Shown: positions 25,217-34,836, counted from the first letter of the stretch. The stretch is DNA of 64,000 nucleotides from Bacteroidaceae bacterium (GCA_017534535.1 JAFXVZ010000024.1:29325-93324); one strand, 5' to 3'. Notes: a model not told the origin generated them from the letters alone. Program-made: numbers and translations.

Positions 25217-26556
25217 GCTTCTCGGAATATCTCACCAACAGTAGGATGAGGGAAGACCATCTTCTTCCAGTCCTCGCGTTTGAGCTTAAGTTCTATCGCC
25301 ATACCTGCCAAAGTGATAATTTCTGAAGCAGGGTTACCAAAGACATGAGCACCCAAGAGGGTATCATCTTCAGCAAAAAGCAACTTACATAAGCCATTAA
25401 CACCTTCGTTCTCTGCAACAAAGCGTCCAGAATAAGCCATAGGCAACTTTACCACCTGATATGACAATCCACTCTTTTGAAGTGCTTCTTCTGTCATGCC
25501 AACACCCGCTACCTCAGGATTGGTATAAACCACACCAGGTATGGCGCGATAACTCATAGCATCTGACTTACCTATGATGTTGCTAACTGCCACTTCTGCC
25601 TCACGAACTGCTGTATGTGCCAACAAAGAGAAGCCTGTCAGGTCACCACAAACATAGACTCCAGGCACGGAGGTTTGCATTTTTTCATTCACCAAGATGT
25701 GACCACGCTCGCCTGTAATCAAATCCAAGTTCTCCAAACCAAAGCCACGTGTCACAGGACGACGACCTACACTCATCAGCAACTTAACAGATTCAACAGA
25801 TTCAACAATCCCCTCATTCTCGAAAAACACCTTGATAGCAAGTCCTTCTTCATAAGAGATGGAGGTAACCTTAGAACTCAGGTGGAATTTAATCCCCTTC
25901 TTAACATACTCGGTACGCAACAAGGCAGCAATTTCCTTGTCTAAGCCACCCAAAATTTCGTCCATCATCTCAATAACAGTTACCTGAACGCCCAAGCTAT
26001 TAAAGAATGAAGCGAACTCCATACCTATTACGCCACCACCGATAATGGCAAGCGACTGAGGTAGTTCCTTATTGTCCAAAGCATCGCGATGTGTCCAAAA
26101 AGGTGTCTTATCTACGCCAGGGATAGGAGGCACAAAAGTTTCTGAGCCTGTGCAGATAATGAGGTTATCACATTCATACACCTCTTCGCCACATCGCACA
26201 TGGTTTTTATCTTCAATATAAGCTTCGCCATTAACAATCTGCACTTGATGAGCCGTCAGCTTGGCCTTTACACCCAACACCAGCTTACGCACCACCTTCT
26301 GTTTACGTGAAATCATTTTGGGCAAGTCGAAGCTTACTTCACCTGCACTAACGGCATACTTGGAGGCATGAGCTGCATTGTCGTATGTCTTAGCCGAATA
26401 GAGTAAGGTTTTGGTGGGGATGCATCCCTCATTCAAGCATACGCCACCTAAGTTATTTTTCTCAAAGAGCACCACGCTCAAGCCAGCCTTGCCCGCTGCC
26501 TCAGCAGCTGTATAACCAGCAGGGCCGCCACCAATAATTGCTACATTAAACTTCAT
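25210..26556 (-). CDS. lpd: Dihydrolipoyl dehydrogenase
   Basis: FAD disulfide oxidoreductase of 448 residues that reoxidises lipoamide with NAD. The FAD motif is IIGGGPAGYTAAE. The redox-active disulfide is Cys40-Cys45 in GGVCLNEGC. The NAD motif is AIIGGGVIGMEFASF, and the catalytic His437/Glu442 pair is in HPTVGEIFREAL. No 2-oxoacid dehydrogenase or glycine-cleavage gene is nearby, so its partner complex is encoded elsewhere. It follows a small PH-like membrane protein gene by 30 bases and precedes pepO on the same strand. Confidence 0.95.
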   Translation of the reverse strand: MKFNVAIIGGGPAGYTAAEAAGKAGLSVVLFEKNNLGGVCLNEGCIPTKTLLYSAKTYDNAAHASKYAVSAGEVSFDLPKMISRKQKVVRKLVLGVKAKLTAHQVQIVNGEAYIEDKNHVRCGEEVYECDNLIICTGSETFVPPIPGVDKTPFWTHRDALDNKELPQSLAIIGGGVIGMEFASFFNSLGVQVTVIEMMDEILGGLDKEIAALLRTEYVKKGIKFHLSSKVTSISYEEGLAIKVFFENEGIVESVESVKLLMSVGRRPVTRGFGLENLDLITGERGHILVNEKMQTSVPGVYVCGDLTGFSLLAHTAVREAEVAVSNIIGKSDAMSYRAIPGVVYTNPEVAGVGMTEEALQKSGLSYQVVKLPMAYSGRFVAENEGVNGLCKLLFAEDDTLLGAHVFGNPASEIITLAGMAIELKLKREDWKKMVFPHPTVGEIFREAL

Positions 26557-26586
26557 TTTTATTTCACTTTTATTTCATCGACTTCA

Positions 26587-26979
26587 CTAAAAATTCACTC
26601 GTTTGTTAATAACATTCAGGAACTCGGACTCTTTCAATGGCATCAATGCCTCAGTCTTGCCAGCATGATGAACCAATACACATCGCATCAGTTTGAAGCC
26701 AAAGAGACTCATGGAATGAGCTTGCTCCACCCCAGTGACCTCAACTAAAGGAATGGTCTTGCCACGCATGAATCTGCCATAATAGAGCACCAACAAACCG
26801 TCGCTCGTAATGGTGTAAGTGGTGTGTATAAGCTTCTCAATGCTTAATAACAAAATAATCACCATCACCAATGCCAGGATGATGTGTTTATCCCATAAAG
26901 CCCAAAAAGCCATGCCTGAGACCAGCAAAAGGAACAAATATTGCCCTAAAGTGATGCGTGCATGAAAAATTCTATTCAT
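26587..26979 (-). CDS. Small membrane protein with bacterial PH-like domain
   Basis: 130 residues. Two close membrane segments (about 10-27 and 29-46) are followed by a compact beta-rich domain of about 75 residues (TYTITSDGLLVLYYG...KTIPLVEVTGVEQAHS), which fits the YyaB-like bacterial PH fold. The function is unknown. It is the first gene of the minus-strand group that continues with lpd. A TAACTTCG box on the minus strand (27006-26999) may be its promoter, back to back with that of nadB. Confidence 0.7.
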   Translation of the reverse strand: MNRIFHARITLGQYLFLLLVSGMAFWALWDKHIILALVMVIILLLSIEKLIHTTYTITSDGLLVLYYGRFMRGKTIPLVEVTGVEQAHSMSLFGFKLMRCVLVHHAGKTEALMPLKESEFLNVINKRVNF

Positions 26980-26985
26980 CTTTTG

Positions 26986-27016
26986 TTTGATTTTGCTGCG
27001 AAGTTACGTAATTTTG
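26986..27016 (+). promoter_or_regulatory. Promoter of nadB
   Basis: TTTG (26986-26989), a 19-base spacer and TAATTTTG (27009-27016), a full match to the Bacteroidetes pattern. The ATG chosen for nadB is 25 bases further on. Confidence 0.75.
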
Positions 27017-27040
27017 TGCAAACAAAGAAATATAAGCGTT

Positions 27041-28630
27041 ATGATTTATAAGTACGACTTTCTAATTATCGGTGCAGGCGTGGCTGGTATGAGCTATGCA
27101 CTGAAGATTGCACGTGCCCAAAAGGGCAAAGTTTGCATCATTTGCAAGACCACTTTGGAGGAGGCCAACACCAAGTATGCACAAGGTGGTGTGGCGAGTG
27201 TGACGAATCTGGAACTCGACAATTTCGAGAAACACATCGAGGATACGATGATTGCAGGTGACTATATCAGTGACCGCAAGGCGGTGGAGCAGGTGGTGCG
27301 TAATGCTCCTGAGCAGATTCAAGAGCTGGTGCAGTGGGGTGTGAACTTCGACCGCAAGGAAGATGGCACATTCGACCTGCATCGTGAGGGTGGCCACTCT
27401 GAGTTCCGCATCCTGCATCATGCTGACGACACAGGTGCAGAAATCCAGCGAGGTTTAATGGAAGCTGTCCGTCAGAACCCTGATATCATTGTAAAGGAGA
27501 ATCACTTTGCTGTGGAGATTATCACACAGCATCACTTGGGACGTGTTGTGACTCGCCGTACACCTAACATTGAGTGCTATGGCGCGTACGTATTGAATCC
27601 AGATACGCAGAAGGTGGATACTTACTTGAGTAAGGTGACCCTGATGTGTACAGGTGGTTGCGGTGCAGTGTATCAGACTACTACCAACCCCGTGATTGCC
27701 ACTGGCGATGGCGAGGCAATGGTGTATCGTGCAAAGGGTACAGTACAGGATATGGAATTTGTACAGTTCCACCCTACCTCACTCTATCATGTGGGTGAGA
27801 CACATCCTGCTTACCTCATTACGGAGGCGATGCGTGGTTATGGTGGTATCTTACGTCTGCCTACTGGCGAGACTTTCATGGAGAAATACGATGAGCGTTT
27901 GTCGTTAGCACCTCGTGACATTGTGGCGCGTGCCATCGATAAGGAGATGAAGATTCATGGCATCGATCATGTATGTTTGGATGTTACACATAAAGACCCA
28001 GAGGAAACCAAACATCACTTCCCCAATATATACAAGAAGTGCCTCTCTATAGGCATTGACATAACCAAGGAGTATATTCCTGTTCGTCCTGCAGCTCATT
28101 ATATGTGTGGTGGTATTAAGGTAGATTTAAATGGGTGTTCATCTATCAAACGTCTGTATGCTATTGGCGAATGTTCTTGCACAGGCTTGCATGGCGGCAA
28201 TCGTTTGGCTTCAAACTCGCTCATTGAGGCAGTGGTATATGCAGAAGCTGCAGCCAAACATTCATTGGCACATGTGGATGAGTATTATTTCAACGATGCT
28301 GTACCTGAGTGGAATGACGAGGGTACACTTACTAACGAGGAGAAGGTATTGATTACCCAAAGTGTTCGTGAAGTGGGTGAGATAATGAGTAACTATGTGG
28401 GCATTGTACGTAGCGACTTGCGATTATGGCGTGCGTGGGACCGTTTAGATTTACTATATGAAGAAACAGAGAAGCTATTTAAGAAGAGCAAGGCCGACAA
28501 GGATATTTGCGAACTGCGAAATATGATTAATGTGGGCTACCTTATTACCCGTCAGGCTCTGGAACGTAAAGAATGCCGAGGTCTGCATTATACTACCGAT
28601 TATCCGCTGCATGCCTATGACAAGAAGTAG
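27041..28630 (+). CDS. nadB: L-aspartate oxidase
   Basis: Flavoenzyme of 529 residues that oxidises aspartate to iminoaspartate for NAD synthesis; in anaerobes fumarate serves as electron acceptor. The start is the ATG at 27041 (MIYKYDFLIIGAGVAG), because the promoter lies just before it and the FAD loop should be near the N-terminus. Signatures: KYAQGGVASV, REGGHSEFRILHHADDTG, EFVQFHPTSLYH and GLHGGNRLASNSLIEAV. The C-terminal helical domain is complete. nadA and nadC are not beside it. The similarity to fumarate reductase FrdA is expected, but the aspartate oxidase signature HxxDxTG distinguishes it. Its end overlaps the next gene. Confidence 0.9.
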   Translation: MIYKYDFLIIGAGVAGMSYALKIARAQKGKVCIICKTTLEEANTKYAQGGVASVTNLELDNFEKHIEDTMIAGDYISDRKAVEQVVRNAPEQIQELVQWGVNFDRKEDGTFDLHREGGHSEFRILHHADDTGAEIQRGLMEAVRQNPDIIVKENHFAVEIITQHHLGRVVTRRTPNIECYGAYVLNPDTQKVDTYLSKVTLMCTGGCGAVYQTTTNPVIATGDGEAMVYRAKGTVQDMEFVQFHPTSLYHVGETHPAYLITEAMRGYGGILRLPTGETFMEKYDERLSLAPRDIVARAIDKEMKIHGIDHVCLDVTHKDPEETKHHFPNIYKKCLSIGIDITKEYIPVRPAAHYMCGGIKVDLNGCSSIKRLYAIGECSCTGLHGGNRLASNSLIEAVVYAEAAAKHSLAHVDEYYFNDAVPEWNDEGTLTNEEKVLITQSVREVGEIMSNYVGIVRSDLRLWRAWDRLDLLYEETEKLFKKSKADKDICELRNMINVGYLITRQALERKECRGLHYTTDYPLHAYDKK

Positions 28631-29288
28631 CATCTTGTTGGTTTGTTTGCTGCTATGCTGGTTCACAAACCTAACTTTTGTTGAGTTACATGCCCAGGGG
28701 AAGAGCCCTACGGCTTTGTATCTCGACTCGTTAGGTTATATAAATGTGGCCGAGCAAGATGCCAGCATACGGGTAGACTTGATGTATGCACGTGATGATA
28801 ACTTTACTGGTAAACAACTCTACAACGATTTGCAAGAGGCGTATTTGCATCGCGATGCCATAGCGCCTTTAATAAAGGCTCAACAATTATTGCATGAAAC
28901 GCATCCTGATTACGATATCATCATTTTTGATGCTGCTCGCCCTATGCACATCCAACAAAAGATGTGGGATACCGTTAAAGGGACCAAGCAACAGAATTAT
29001 GTATCGAACCCAGCTCATGGAGGTGGTTTGCACAATTATGGTTTAGCAGTTGATATAAGTATTGTCAATGCACAAGGTGACACCATTCCTATGGGTACCA
29101 AAGTGGATCATTTGGGCAGGGAGGCACATATCAACTATACTGCCATTAGCTCTGAAGCATTGCAAAATAGGCGATTACTTATTCAAGTGATGCGTCAAGC
29201 TGGCTTTAGGTCATTGCCCTCTGAATGGTGGCACTTTAACTTGGTAAGTCGTAATGTGGCAAGAGAGAGGTATAAAGTGATTCCTTGA
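28617..29288 (+). CDS. VanX/DdpX-like D-Ala-D-Ala dipeptidase (M15D)
   Basis: Exported zinc dipeptidase of about 223 residues. A signal peptide (MTRSSILLVCLLLCWF... to HAQ) starts inside the end of nadB, overlapping it by 14 bases; an ATG six bases earlier is an alternative. The zinc and catalytic motifs are AHGGGLHNYGLAVDIS (His and Asp ligands) and EWWHFNL (Glu base and His ligand). Members cut D-Ala-D-Ala or related peptides. Outside vancomycin clusters they recycle peptidoglycan fragments, which is the likely role here because no van genes are present. Confidence 0.88.
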   Translation: MTRSSILLVCLLLCWFTNLTFVELHAQGKSPTALYLDSLGYINVAEQDASIRVDLMYARDDNFTGKQLYNDLQEAYLHRDAIAPLIKAQQLLHETHPDYDIIIFDAARPMHIQQKMWDTVKGTKQQNYVSNPAHGGGLHNYGLAVDISIVNAQGDTIPMGTKVDHLGREAHINYTAISSEALQNRRLLIQVMRQAGFRSLPSEWWHFNLVSRNVARERYKVIP

Positions 29289-29298
29289 TGGAAGATGG

Positions 29299-30504
29299 AT
29301 GATGGAAGAAAAACTAAAAAAGTTCATTTTGGATCACAGGGAAGATGATGTGCGTCAGCTTGCTTTGCAGGCAAGTCGCTATCCCGACATCGATATGCCT
29401 TTTGCCTTGACGCAGATTGCTGGTTGGCAAAGCATTCATGACAAAGTTCCCACTTGGGCTGCTTGTCCTGATATTATGTATCCTTCACATTTACCTTTAG
29501 AGCAATGCTCGTCTGAAGCAACTGCTATATATAAATGTGGTGTAGTGGCAAAATTAGGACTTACTGACTCTTTGGTGGATCTGACTGGAGGTTTCGGCAT
29601 CGATTGCTGGTTTATGTCCCATGCCTTCCAACATACCACTTATATAGAAAGACAGGTGGAACTTGTCAAGATAGCTGAACATAATTTCAATGTTTTAGAT
29701 GATAATTGTCAATTGTCAATCGTCAATTGTCAATCAGAAGAATGGCTCAATACCCACTCCCCTGTAAGCTGGCTCTATATCGACCCAGCCCGTAGAGACA
29801 ATCATGGAGGCAAGACCATCGCCATCAGCGATTGTGATCCCAATGTCTGTGAATTGGAAGAAAATTTAGTTAAGAAAGCAGACAAAGTTATGGTGAAGCT
29901 CTCACCTATGCTCGACCTCAGTCAGGCATGTAACCAACTAAAACATATTCAAGAAATACACATCGTTTCTGTAGATAATGAGTGTAAGGAACTGCTCTTG
30001 ATACTCTCAGCAGACTGTAACACAGATGCTGAGACCTTACCTATTCACTGTGTAAACATCCGAAAAGATGAAAAGCAGGAGTTTACTTTCAGCAAACAAG
30101 AGGAAAAACTATCGCCATGTCAAATGGCTCAAAACATCGCACAATATCTGTATGAGCCCAATGCCTCCATCCTGAAAGCTGGTGCTTACCGCTGTCTTAC
30201 CCAACGATTCGGCATACAGAAACTACATACAAATAGCCACCTATATACCTCAAATCAAGCTATAGCTGATTTCCCTGGCCGAATGTTTGAAGTAGAAGGC
30301 TTTTGCGGCTTCGGAAAGAAAGAACTGAAAGCCTTACTTGCCAATGTACAACAAGCCAATCTCACTATCCGCAATTTCCCGGCTTCTGTAGCCGACCTGC
30401 GCAAGCGTTTGCATCTACAAGAAGGTGGTGATACCTACCTCTTTGCCACCACCCTGAATCCTCAGCAGAAGATACTGATTCAATGCAAAAAGAGGCGAAG
30501 CTAA
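29299..30504 (+). CDS. Class I SAM-dependent methyltransferase with THUMP-like C-terminal domain
   Basis: 401 residues. SAM motif I is DLTGGFGID (about residue 95) and the catalytic-loop motif is YIDPARRD (about 155). The C-terminal region (about 290-395, from KAGAYRCLTQRFGI) resembles the THUMP-like domain of the PG_1098 group, so an RNA or related nucleic acid substrate is plausible. ATG codons at 29299 and 29302 are adjacent. An in-frame copy of the tgtcaattgtcaat spacer word lies inside the gene near 29705-29736 and encodes DNCQLSIVNCQS, just before the catalytic loop. It follows the VanX-like gene by ten bases. Confidence 0.8.
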   Translation: MMEEKLKKFILDHREDDVRQLALQASRYPDIDMPFALTQIAGWQSIHDKVPTWAACPDIMYPSHLPLEQCSSEATAIYKCGVVAKLGLTDSLVDLTGGFGIDCWFMSHAFQHTTYIERQVELVKIAEHNFNVLDDNCQLSIVNCQSEEWLNTHSPVSWLYIDPARRDNHGGKTIAISDCDPNVCELEENLVKKADKVMVKLSPMLDLSQACNQLKHIQEIHIVSVDNECKELLLILSADCNTDAETLPIHCVNIRKDEKQEFTFSKQEEKLSPCQMAQNIAQYLYEPNASILKAGAYRCLTQRFGIQKLHTNSHLYTSNQAIADFPGRMFEVEGFCGFGKKELKALLANVQQANLTIRNFPASVADLRKRLHLQEGGDTYLFATTLNPQQKILIQCKKRRS

Positions 30505-30516
30505 AAGCCCCGCCTC
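30492..30516. terminator. Terminator between the methyltransferase gene and frdB
   Basis: Stem gaggcgaagc (30492-30501) with gccccgcctc (30507-30516), two mismatches in the middle. The methyltransferase stop codon lies in the loop. It separates two convergent genes and has no strong T-run. Confidence 0.5.
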
Positions 30517-30537
30517 CATAAATAATCCCGTAAAGAT

Positions 30538-31293
30538 TTAATCTTTCAGCTTAGCCTTGATGAAATCACGGTTAAGGTGAGCGATGTTAATGATAGTCTC
30601 ATTCTTCGGACACTCTGCCTCACAAGCGCGAGTATTGGTACAGTTACCAAAGCCCAACTCATCCATTTTGCTCAACATAGCCTTTGCACGACGCAAAGCC
30701 TCTGGTTTACCCTGTGGCAACAGGTTGAGCTGTGTAATCTTAGAAGAAACGAACAACATAGCCGAACCATTCTTGCATGCTGCTACGCAAGCACCACAGC
30801 CGATGCAAGCAGCTGCATCCATAGCCTCTTCAGCCACATCCTTAGGAATAGGCAGAGCATTGGCATCCTGAGGAGCACCTGTGCGAACTGTCACATAACC
30901 ACCAGCCTGCATAATCTTATCGAAGGCTGAGCGATCCACCATCAAGTCCTTGATAACAGGGAAACCTGCTGAACGCCAAGGTTCAACGGTGATAGTGTCA
31001 CCATCCTTGAAACGGCGAATGTAAATCTGGCAAGTGGTAGCGCCAGTTGCAGGACCGTGAGGATGACCATTAATATAAAGTGAGCACATACCGCAGATAC
31101 CCTCGCGACAGTCGTGGTCAAACACCACTGGTTCGTTACCAGAGCTCACGATCTGCTCATTCAGGATGTCGAGCATTTCGAGGAATGAGGTATCACCAGG
31201 GATATCGTTCATCTGGAACTCGTCAAAATGACCCTTTTCTTTCGGACCGTTCTGACGCCATATTCTCAATTTAAATGATATATTCTTATCCAT
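30538..31293 (-). CDS. frdB: Fumarate reductase/succinate dehydrogenase iron-sulfur subunit
   Basis: Electron-transfer subunit of the membrane quinol:fumarate reductase, 251 residues. The N-terminal ferredoxin domain binds 2Fe-2S through Cys62, Cys67, Cys70 and Cys88. The C-terminal domain has the CIGCGACVAACK and CTNTRACEAECPK cysteine sets for the 4Fe-4S and 3Fe-4S centres. It is the last gene of frdC-frdA-frdB, 36 bases after frdA. Confidence 0.95.
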   Translation of the reverse strand: MDKNISFKLRIWRQNGPKEKGHFDEFQMNDIPGDTSFLEMLDILNEQIVSSGNEPVVFDHDCREGICGMCSLYINGHPHGPATGATTCQIYIRRFKDGDTITVEPWRSAGFPVIKDLMVDRSAFDKIMQAGGYVTVRTGAPQDANALPIPKDVAEEAMDAAACIGCGACVAACKNGSAMLFVSSKITQLNLLPQGKPEALRRAKAMLSKMDELGFGNCTNTRACEAECPKNETIINIAHLNRDFIKAKLKD

Positions 31294-31329
31294 AGTTATC
31301 TTTATTTCTTTAAAATGTTCAACTTCCCT

Positions 31330-33309
31330 TTAGCTCTTGTAGTTACGGGTCTGTACCTTGATAGCCTCATATTCCAGAGGTTCCTTGATCATCACAGGTT
31401 CCTTCTCATCAGAGCCCTGATACTCCCAGCATCCTACATAGAAGTAGTTCTTATCATCACGCAGAGCCTCGCCTTCCTCAGTCTGATACTCCTCACGGAA
31501 GTGACCACCACAGCTCTCATTACGGCTCAGTGCATCGTAAGCCATCAGCTCACCCATAGTGATAAAGTCATTCAAACGGAATGCCTTCTCCAACTCAACG
31601 TTCACACCATCCTGTTTGCCAGGAATGAACAAGTCGGTTTCGAACACCTTACGGATTTCCTTCAGCTTCTCCAAGCCAATCTTCAAACCTTCAGCGGTAC
31701 GTCCCATACCAACATATTCCCACATGATGTGGCCCAGTTCCTTATGGATAGAATCCACAGAACGCTTGCCCTTAATATTCATCAGGTGGTCGATCTTGGC
31801 CTGAACAGCCTTCTCAGCCTCATCGAACTCAGGTGCATCTGTAGAGAAGCGAGGAACGGTAATCTGGTCGCTCAGATAATTCTGGATGGTGTAAGGCAAT
31901 ACGAAGTAACCATCAGCCAAACCCTGCATCAAAGCAGAAGCACCCAGGCGGTTAGCACCATGGTCAGAGAAGTTAGCCTCACCGATAGCGAACAGACCTT
32001 TCACGCTGGTCTGCAACTCATAGTCAACCCAGATACCACCCATTGTGTAATGGATAGCAGGATAAATCATCATTGGGTAATAATACTTCACACCATTGAT
32101 TTCATTAGCCACCTTACCAGGATTAACGTCAGTGATTTCTTCGTACATATCGAACAAGTTGCCATAACGCTGACGAATCACATCGATACCCAGACGGCCA
32201 ATAGCCTCTGAGAAGTCAAGGAACACAGCCAGACCTGTATTATTCACACCAAAGCCCTTATCGCAACGCTCCTTAGCAGCACGAGAAGCTACGTCACGAG
32301 GAACAAGGTTACCGAATGCAGGATAACGGCGCTCCAAATAGTAATCACGCTGTTCTTCCGGAATATCAGCACCCTGTAATGTGCCTTCCTGCAACTTCTT
32401 AGCATCTTCCAACTTCTTAGGAACCCAGATACGTCCATCATTACGCAAAGACTCAGACATCAGCGTCAGCTTAGATTGCTTGTCGCCATGAACAGGAATA
32501 CAAGTTGGGTGAATCTGCACAAAAGCAGGATTAGCAAACCAAGCACCCTTGCGGTAACAAGCCATAGCAGCAGAAACGTTGCAAGCCATAGCATTGGTTG
32601 ACAGGAAGTAAGTGTTACCATAACCACCCGTAGCAATTACTACAGCATGAGCAGCAAAGCGCTCCAGCTTACCAGTTACCAAATTACGTGCAATGATACC
32701 ACGAGCACGTCCATCAATCAGCACTACATCCAACATTTCATAACGGGTGTAAAGCTTAACGGTTCCAGCATTCACCTGGCAGCTCAATGCAGAGTAAGCA
32801 CCCAGCAACAGCTGCTGACCCGTTTGACCACGGGCATAGAACGTACGACTTACCTGTGCACCACCGAATGAACGATTAGCCAACAAGCCACCATATTCAC
32901 GAGCGAAAGGAACACCCTGAGCCACGCACTGGTCGATGATGGCATTAGATACCTCAGCCAAACGATAAACGTTAGCCTCTCGAGCACGGTAGTCACCACC
33001 CTTCACTGTATCATAGAACAAACGGTAAACGGAGTCACCATCGTTCTGATAATTCTTTGCAGCATTGATACCACCCTGTGCAGCAATCGAGTGAGCACGG
33101 CGTGGACTGTCCTGAATACAGAAATTGAATACACGGAAACCCATCTCACCGAGAGAAGCGGCTGCTGATGCACCTGCCAGACCAGTACCTACCACGATGA
33201 TATCAAGACGACGCTTATTAGCTGGGTTTACCAATTTTTGATGAGCCTTATAGTTGGTCCATTTTTCAGCAACTGGCCCTTCTGGAATCTTAGAATCTAT
33301 CTTAGTCAT
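31330..33309 (-). CDS. frdA: Fumarate reductase/succinate dehydrogenase flavoprotein subunit
   Basis: Catalytic subunit, 659 residues, interconverting fumarate and succinate. The FAD loop is [15 protein letters not shown] and the expected covalent FAD histidine is His73 in [18 protein letters not shown] and [17 protein letters not shown] mark the substrate and FAD sites. In this anaerobic setting it most likely runs as fumarate reductase, the step that produces succinate; direction cannot be told from sequence. A 298-codon open frame on the opposite strand is a shadow of its codon usage. Confidence 0.96.
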   Translation of the reverse strand: MTKIDSKIPEGPVAEKWTNYKAHQKLVNPANKRRLDIIVVGTGLAGASAAASLGEMGFRVFNFCIQDSPRRAHSIAAQGGINAAKNYQNDGDSVYRLFYDTVKGGDYRAREANVYRLAEVSNAIIDQCVAQGVPFAREYGGLLANRSFGGAQVSRTFYARGQTGQQLLLGAYSALSCQVNAGTVKLYTRYEMLDVVLIDGRARGIIARNLVTGKLERFAAHAVVIATGGYGNTYFLSTNAMACNVSAAMACYRKGAWFANPAFVQIHPTCIPVHGDKQSKLTLMSESLRNDGRIWVPKKLEDAKKLQEGTLQGADIPEEQRDYYLERRYPAFGNLVPRDVASRAAKERCDKGFGVNNTGLAVFLDFSEAIGRLGIDVIRQRYGNLFDMYEEITDVNPGKVANEINGVKYYYPMMIYPAIHYTMGGIWVDYELQTSVKGLFAIGEANFSDHGANRLGASALMQGLADGYFVLPYTIQNYLSDQITVPRFSTDAPEFDEAEKAVQAKIDHLMNIKGKRSVDSIHKELGHIMWEYVGMGRTAEGLKIGLEKLKEIRKVFETDLFIPGKQDGVNVELEKAFRLNDFITMGELMAYDALSRNESCGGHFREEYQTEEGEALRDDKNYFYVGCWEYQGSDEKEPVMIKEPLEYEAIKVQTRNYKS

Positions 33310-33368
33310 AGTTATTTAAGTTCTTAAGTTTATAGTTTTTAAGTTCTTAATCTATCATTCTACGGCAA

Positions 33369-34046
33369 TCAAAGGAGTGATTTAACGTAGAATACGATAA
33401 CCACCAATGCAAAGCAAGCCACTACACAAGTGCTGTAGATATTGCCAATGCATTTCCAACGATCCAGCCAGATACGGTTGTTCCAACCCAAGGTATGCAA
33501 AGCACTCCAAAAACCATGAGTCAAGTGGAACCACAGGGCGCAGAGCCATACCAGATAAAGCACTACATATACCACATTGCTGAAAGTCTGCTGAATGTGA
33601 TAAACGCCATTAGTTGCGTTGCTGAGTACCAGCAAGTCGTCAGTGTGCATCAACTCAGGCAACATCATCTTTGCCCAGAAGTTGAACAGGTGAAGAACCA
33701 GACCCAGTAAAACAATAATACCGAGTACGAGCATGTTCTGTGATGCCCACTCAACTGTCTTAGGTCTGTCGGTTACAGCGTAACGCTCGTTACCACGTGC
33801 TTTTCTGTTTTGCCAAGTAAGCCAGAAAGCGTAGATCAAATGAATGACGAACAATAAAGCCAGGGCAATAGTAGCAGCAACAGCATACCAGTTAGCACCT
33901 AGCACTTCGCAAATCCAGTTGTAGCCAGATGGCGAAATCAAGGCAACGATGTTCATCACACAGTGAAATGTTAGAAACAGGATAAGGGCGATACCAGTAA
34001 CACTCATCACCACTTTCCTTCCTACTGATGAATTACTTAACCACAT
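33369..34046 (-). CDS. frdC: Fumarate reductase/succinate dehydrogenase cytochrome b subunit
   Basis: Membrane anchor of 225 residues with five predicted transmembrane helices, of the di-heme B-type seen in Wolinella fumarate reductase. His28 (LTFHCVMN) and histidines in later helices (FVIHLIYAF, LVLHLFNF, LWFHLTHGFW) are the candidate heme ligands. It would oxidise menaquinol and pass electrons to FrdB. It is first in the operon, behind a strong promoter. The 59-base gap to frdA holds only aagttctta-type repeats. Confidence 0.94.
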   Translation of the reverse strand: MWLSNSSVGRKVVMSVTGIALILFLTFHCVMNIVALISPSGYNWICEVLGANWYAVAATIALALLFVIHLIYAFWLTWQNRKARGNERYAVTDRPKTVEWASQNMLVLGIIVLLGLVLHLFNFWAKMMLPELMHTDDLLVLSNATNGVYHIQQTFSNVVYVVLYLVWLCALWFHLTHGFWSALHTLGWNNRIWLDRWKCIGNIYSTCVVACFALVVIVFYVKSLL

Positions 34047-34119
34047 AAATAATTGAGTTTTAAATATTTTAAATTGTTTTTAGTTTCCTATAAGCAAACA
34101 CAATAACACTAATTAGCTA

Positions 34120-34151
34120 CAAAAATAAGTTAAAAACAATAATTTAGCAAA
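34120..34151 (-). promoter_or_regulatory. Promoter of frdCAB
   Basis: On the minus strand TTTG (34151-34148), a 20-base spacer and TATTTTTG (34127-34120): both boxes match the Bacteroidetes consensus. The leader to frdC is about 70 bases. Confidence 0.75.
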
Positions 34152-34202
34152 TACTTGGTAAAATATTTAATCATCGATGCGTATGTTATTAAACATTTAC
34201 AG

Positions 34203-34210
34203 TATCTTTG
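34203..34210 (+). promoter_or_regulatory. -7 box of the PAP2 phosphatase gene
   Basis: TATCTTTG, a perfect -7 box 24 bases before the ATG at 34234. No good -33 box was found. An in-frame ATG at 34177 lies upstream of this box and is therefore rejected as the start. Confidence 0.5.
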
Positions 34211-34233
34211 CAGAAGAAAAAGATATAAGAAAT

Positions 34234-34836
34234 ATGAAGAGAACTACATTATTACTAATCATGCTGGCTGTAGCTTCAGTTTGCATCACTGCCCAGAATT
34301 GGGAAGTGAACATGTTACATGACATCAATGGTTGGGATAGCCAGTTTATGCACGACTACAGTAAATTCATCTCGAAGACAGAGCCTTACGTAGCTATAGG
34401 TGTGCCAGCTGTGATAGGAATAATCGGTCTCATTAAGAAAGACAAGCAATTACAGCAAGATGCTATATATATAGGTACGAGCGTGATAGGTGCCTTCGCT
34501 TTGAGCTATGGTATGAAATATATCTTCGACCGCACTCGTCCATACGACAAATGGCCAGAGTTAATCAGTCCTCGCAGTACGGAAGCTGACCCCTCCTTTC
34601 CTTCAGGACATACGGCATCAGCTTTTGCACTTTGTACCTCGCTCTGCATTCGATACCCCAAATGGTATGTAATAGCTCCCTCGGCTGTCTATGCCATATC
34701 AGTAGGAGTTTCACGCATGCATGAAGGAGTGCACTATCCCACCGATGTGATGGCAGGAGCCTTGATTGGCGCAGGCTGTGCAGTTGGAAGTGTCTATGCT
34801 TCAAAATGGCTCAACAAAGTGCTTTTCGGCAACTAA
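34234..34836 (+). CDS. PAP2 family phosphatase
   Basis: Membrane or periplasmic acid phosphatase of 200 residues, with signal sequence MKRTTLLLIMLAVASVCITAQ. The three PAP2 motifs are present: KYIFDRTRP, PSFPSGHTAS and SRMHEGVHYPTD, which supply the phosphate-binding Lys/Arg residues and the catalytic histidines. Substrates in the family include undecaprenyl pyrophosphate, phosphatidyl phosphates and lipid A phosphates; which one applies is open. Its stop overlaps the end of the convergent S41 protease gene by four bases. Confidence 0.88.
   Translation: MKRTTLLLIMLAVASVCITAQNWEVNMLHDINGWDSQFMHDYSKFISKTEPYVAIGVPAVIGIIGLIKKDKQLQQDAIYIGTSVIGAFALSYGMKYIFDRTRPYDKWPELISPRSTEADPSFPSGHTASAFALCTSLCIRYPKWYVIAPSAVYAISVGVSRMHEGVHYPTDVMAGALIGAGCAVGSVYASKWLNKVLFGN

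Noticed and set aside
28617-29288. Part of a vancomycin-resistance cluster
   Set aside because: No vanA/B ligase, vanH or two-component genes are nearby; a lone VanX-like dipeptidase more likely recycles cell-wall fragments.
31315-32211. Open frame of 298 codons on the plus strand opposite frdA
   Set aside because: It lies wholly antisense to a clear frdA, has no ribosome binding site or promoter and no recognisable domain; it arises from the biased codon use of frdA.
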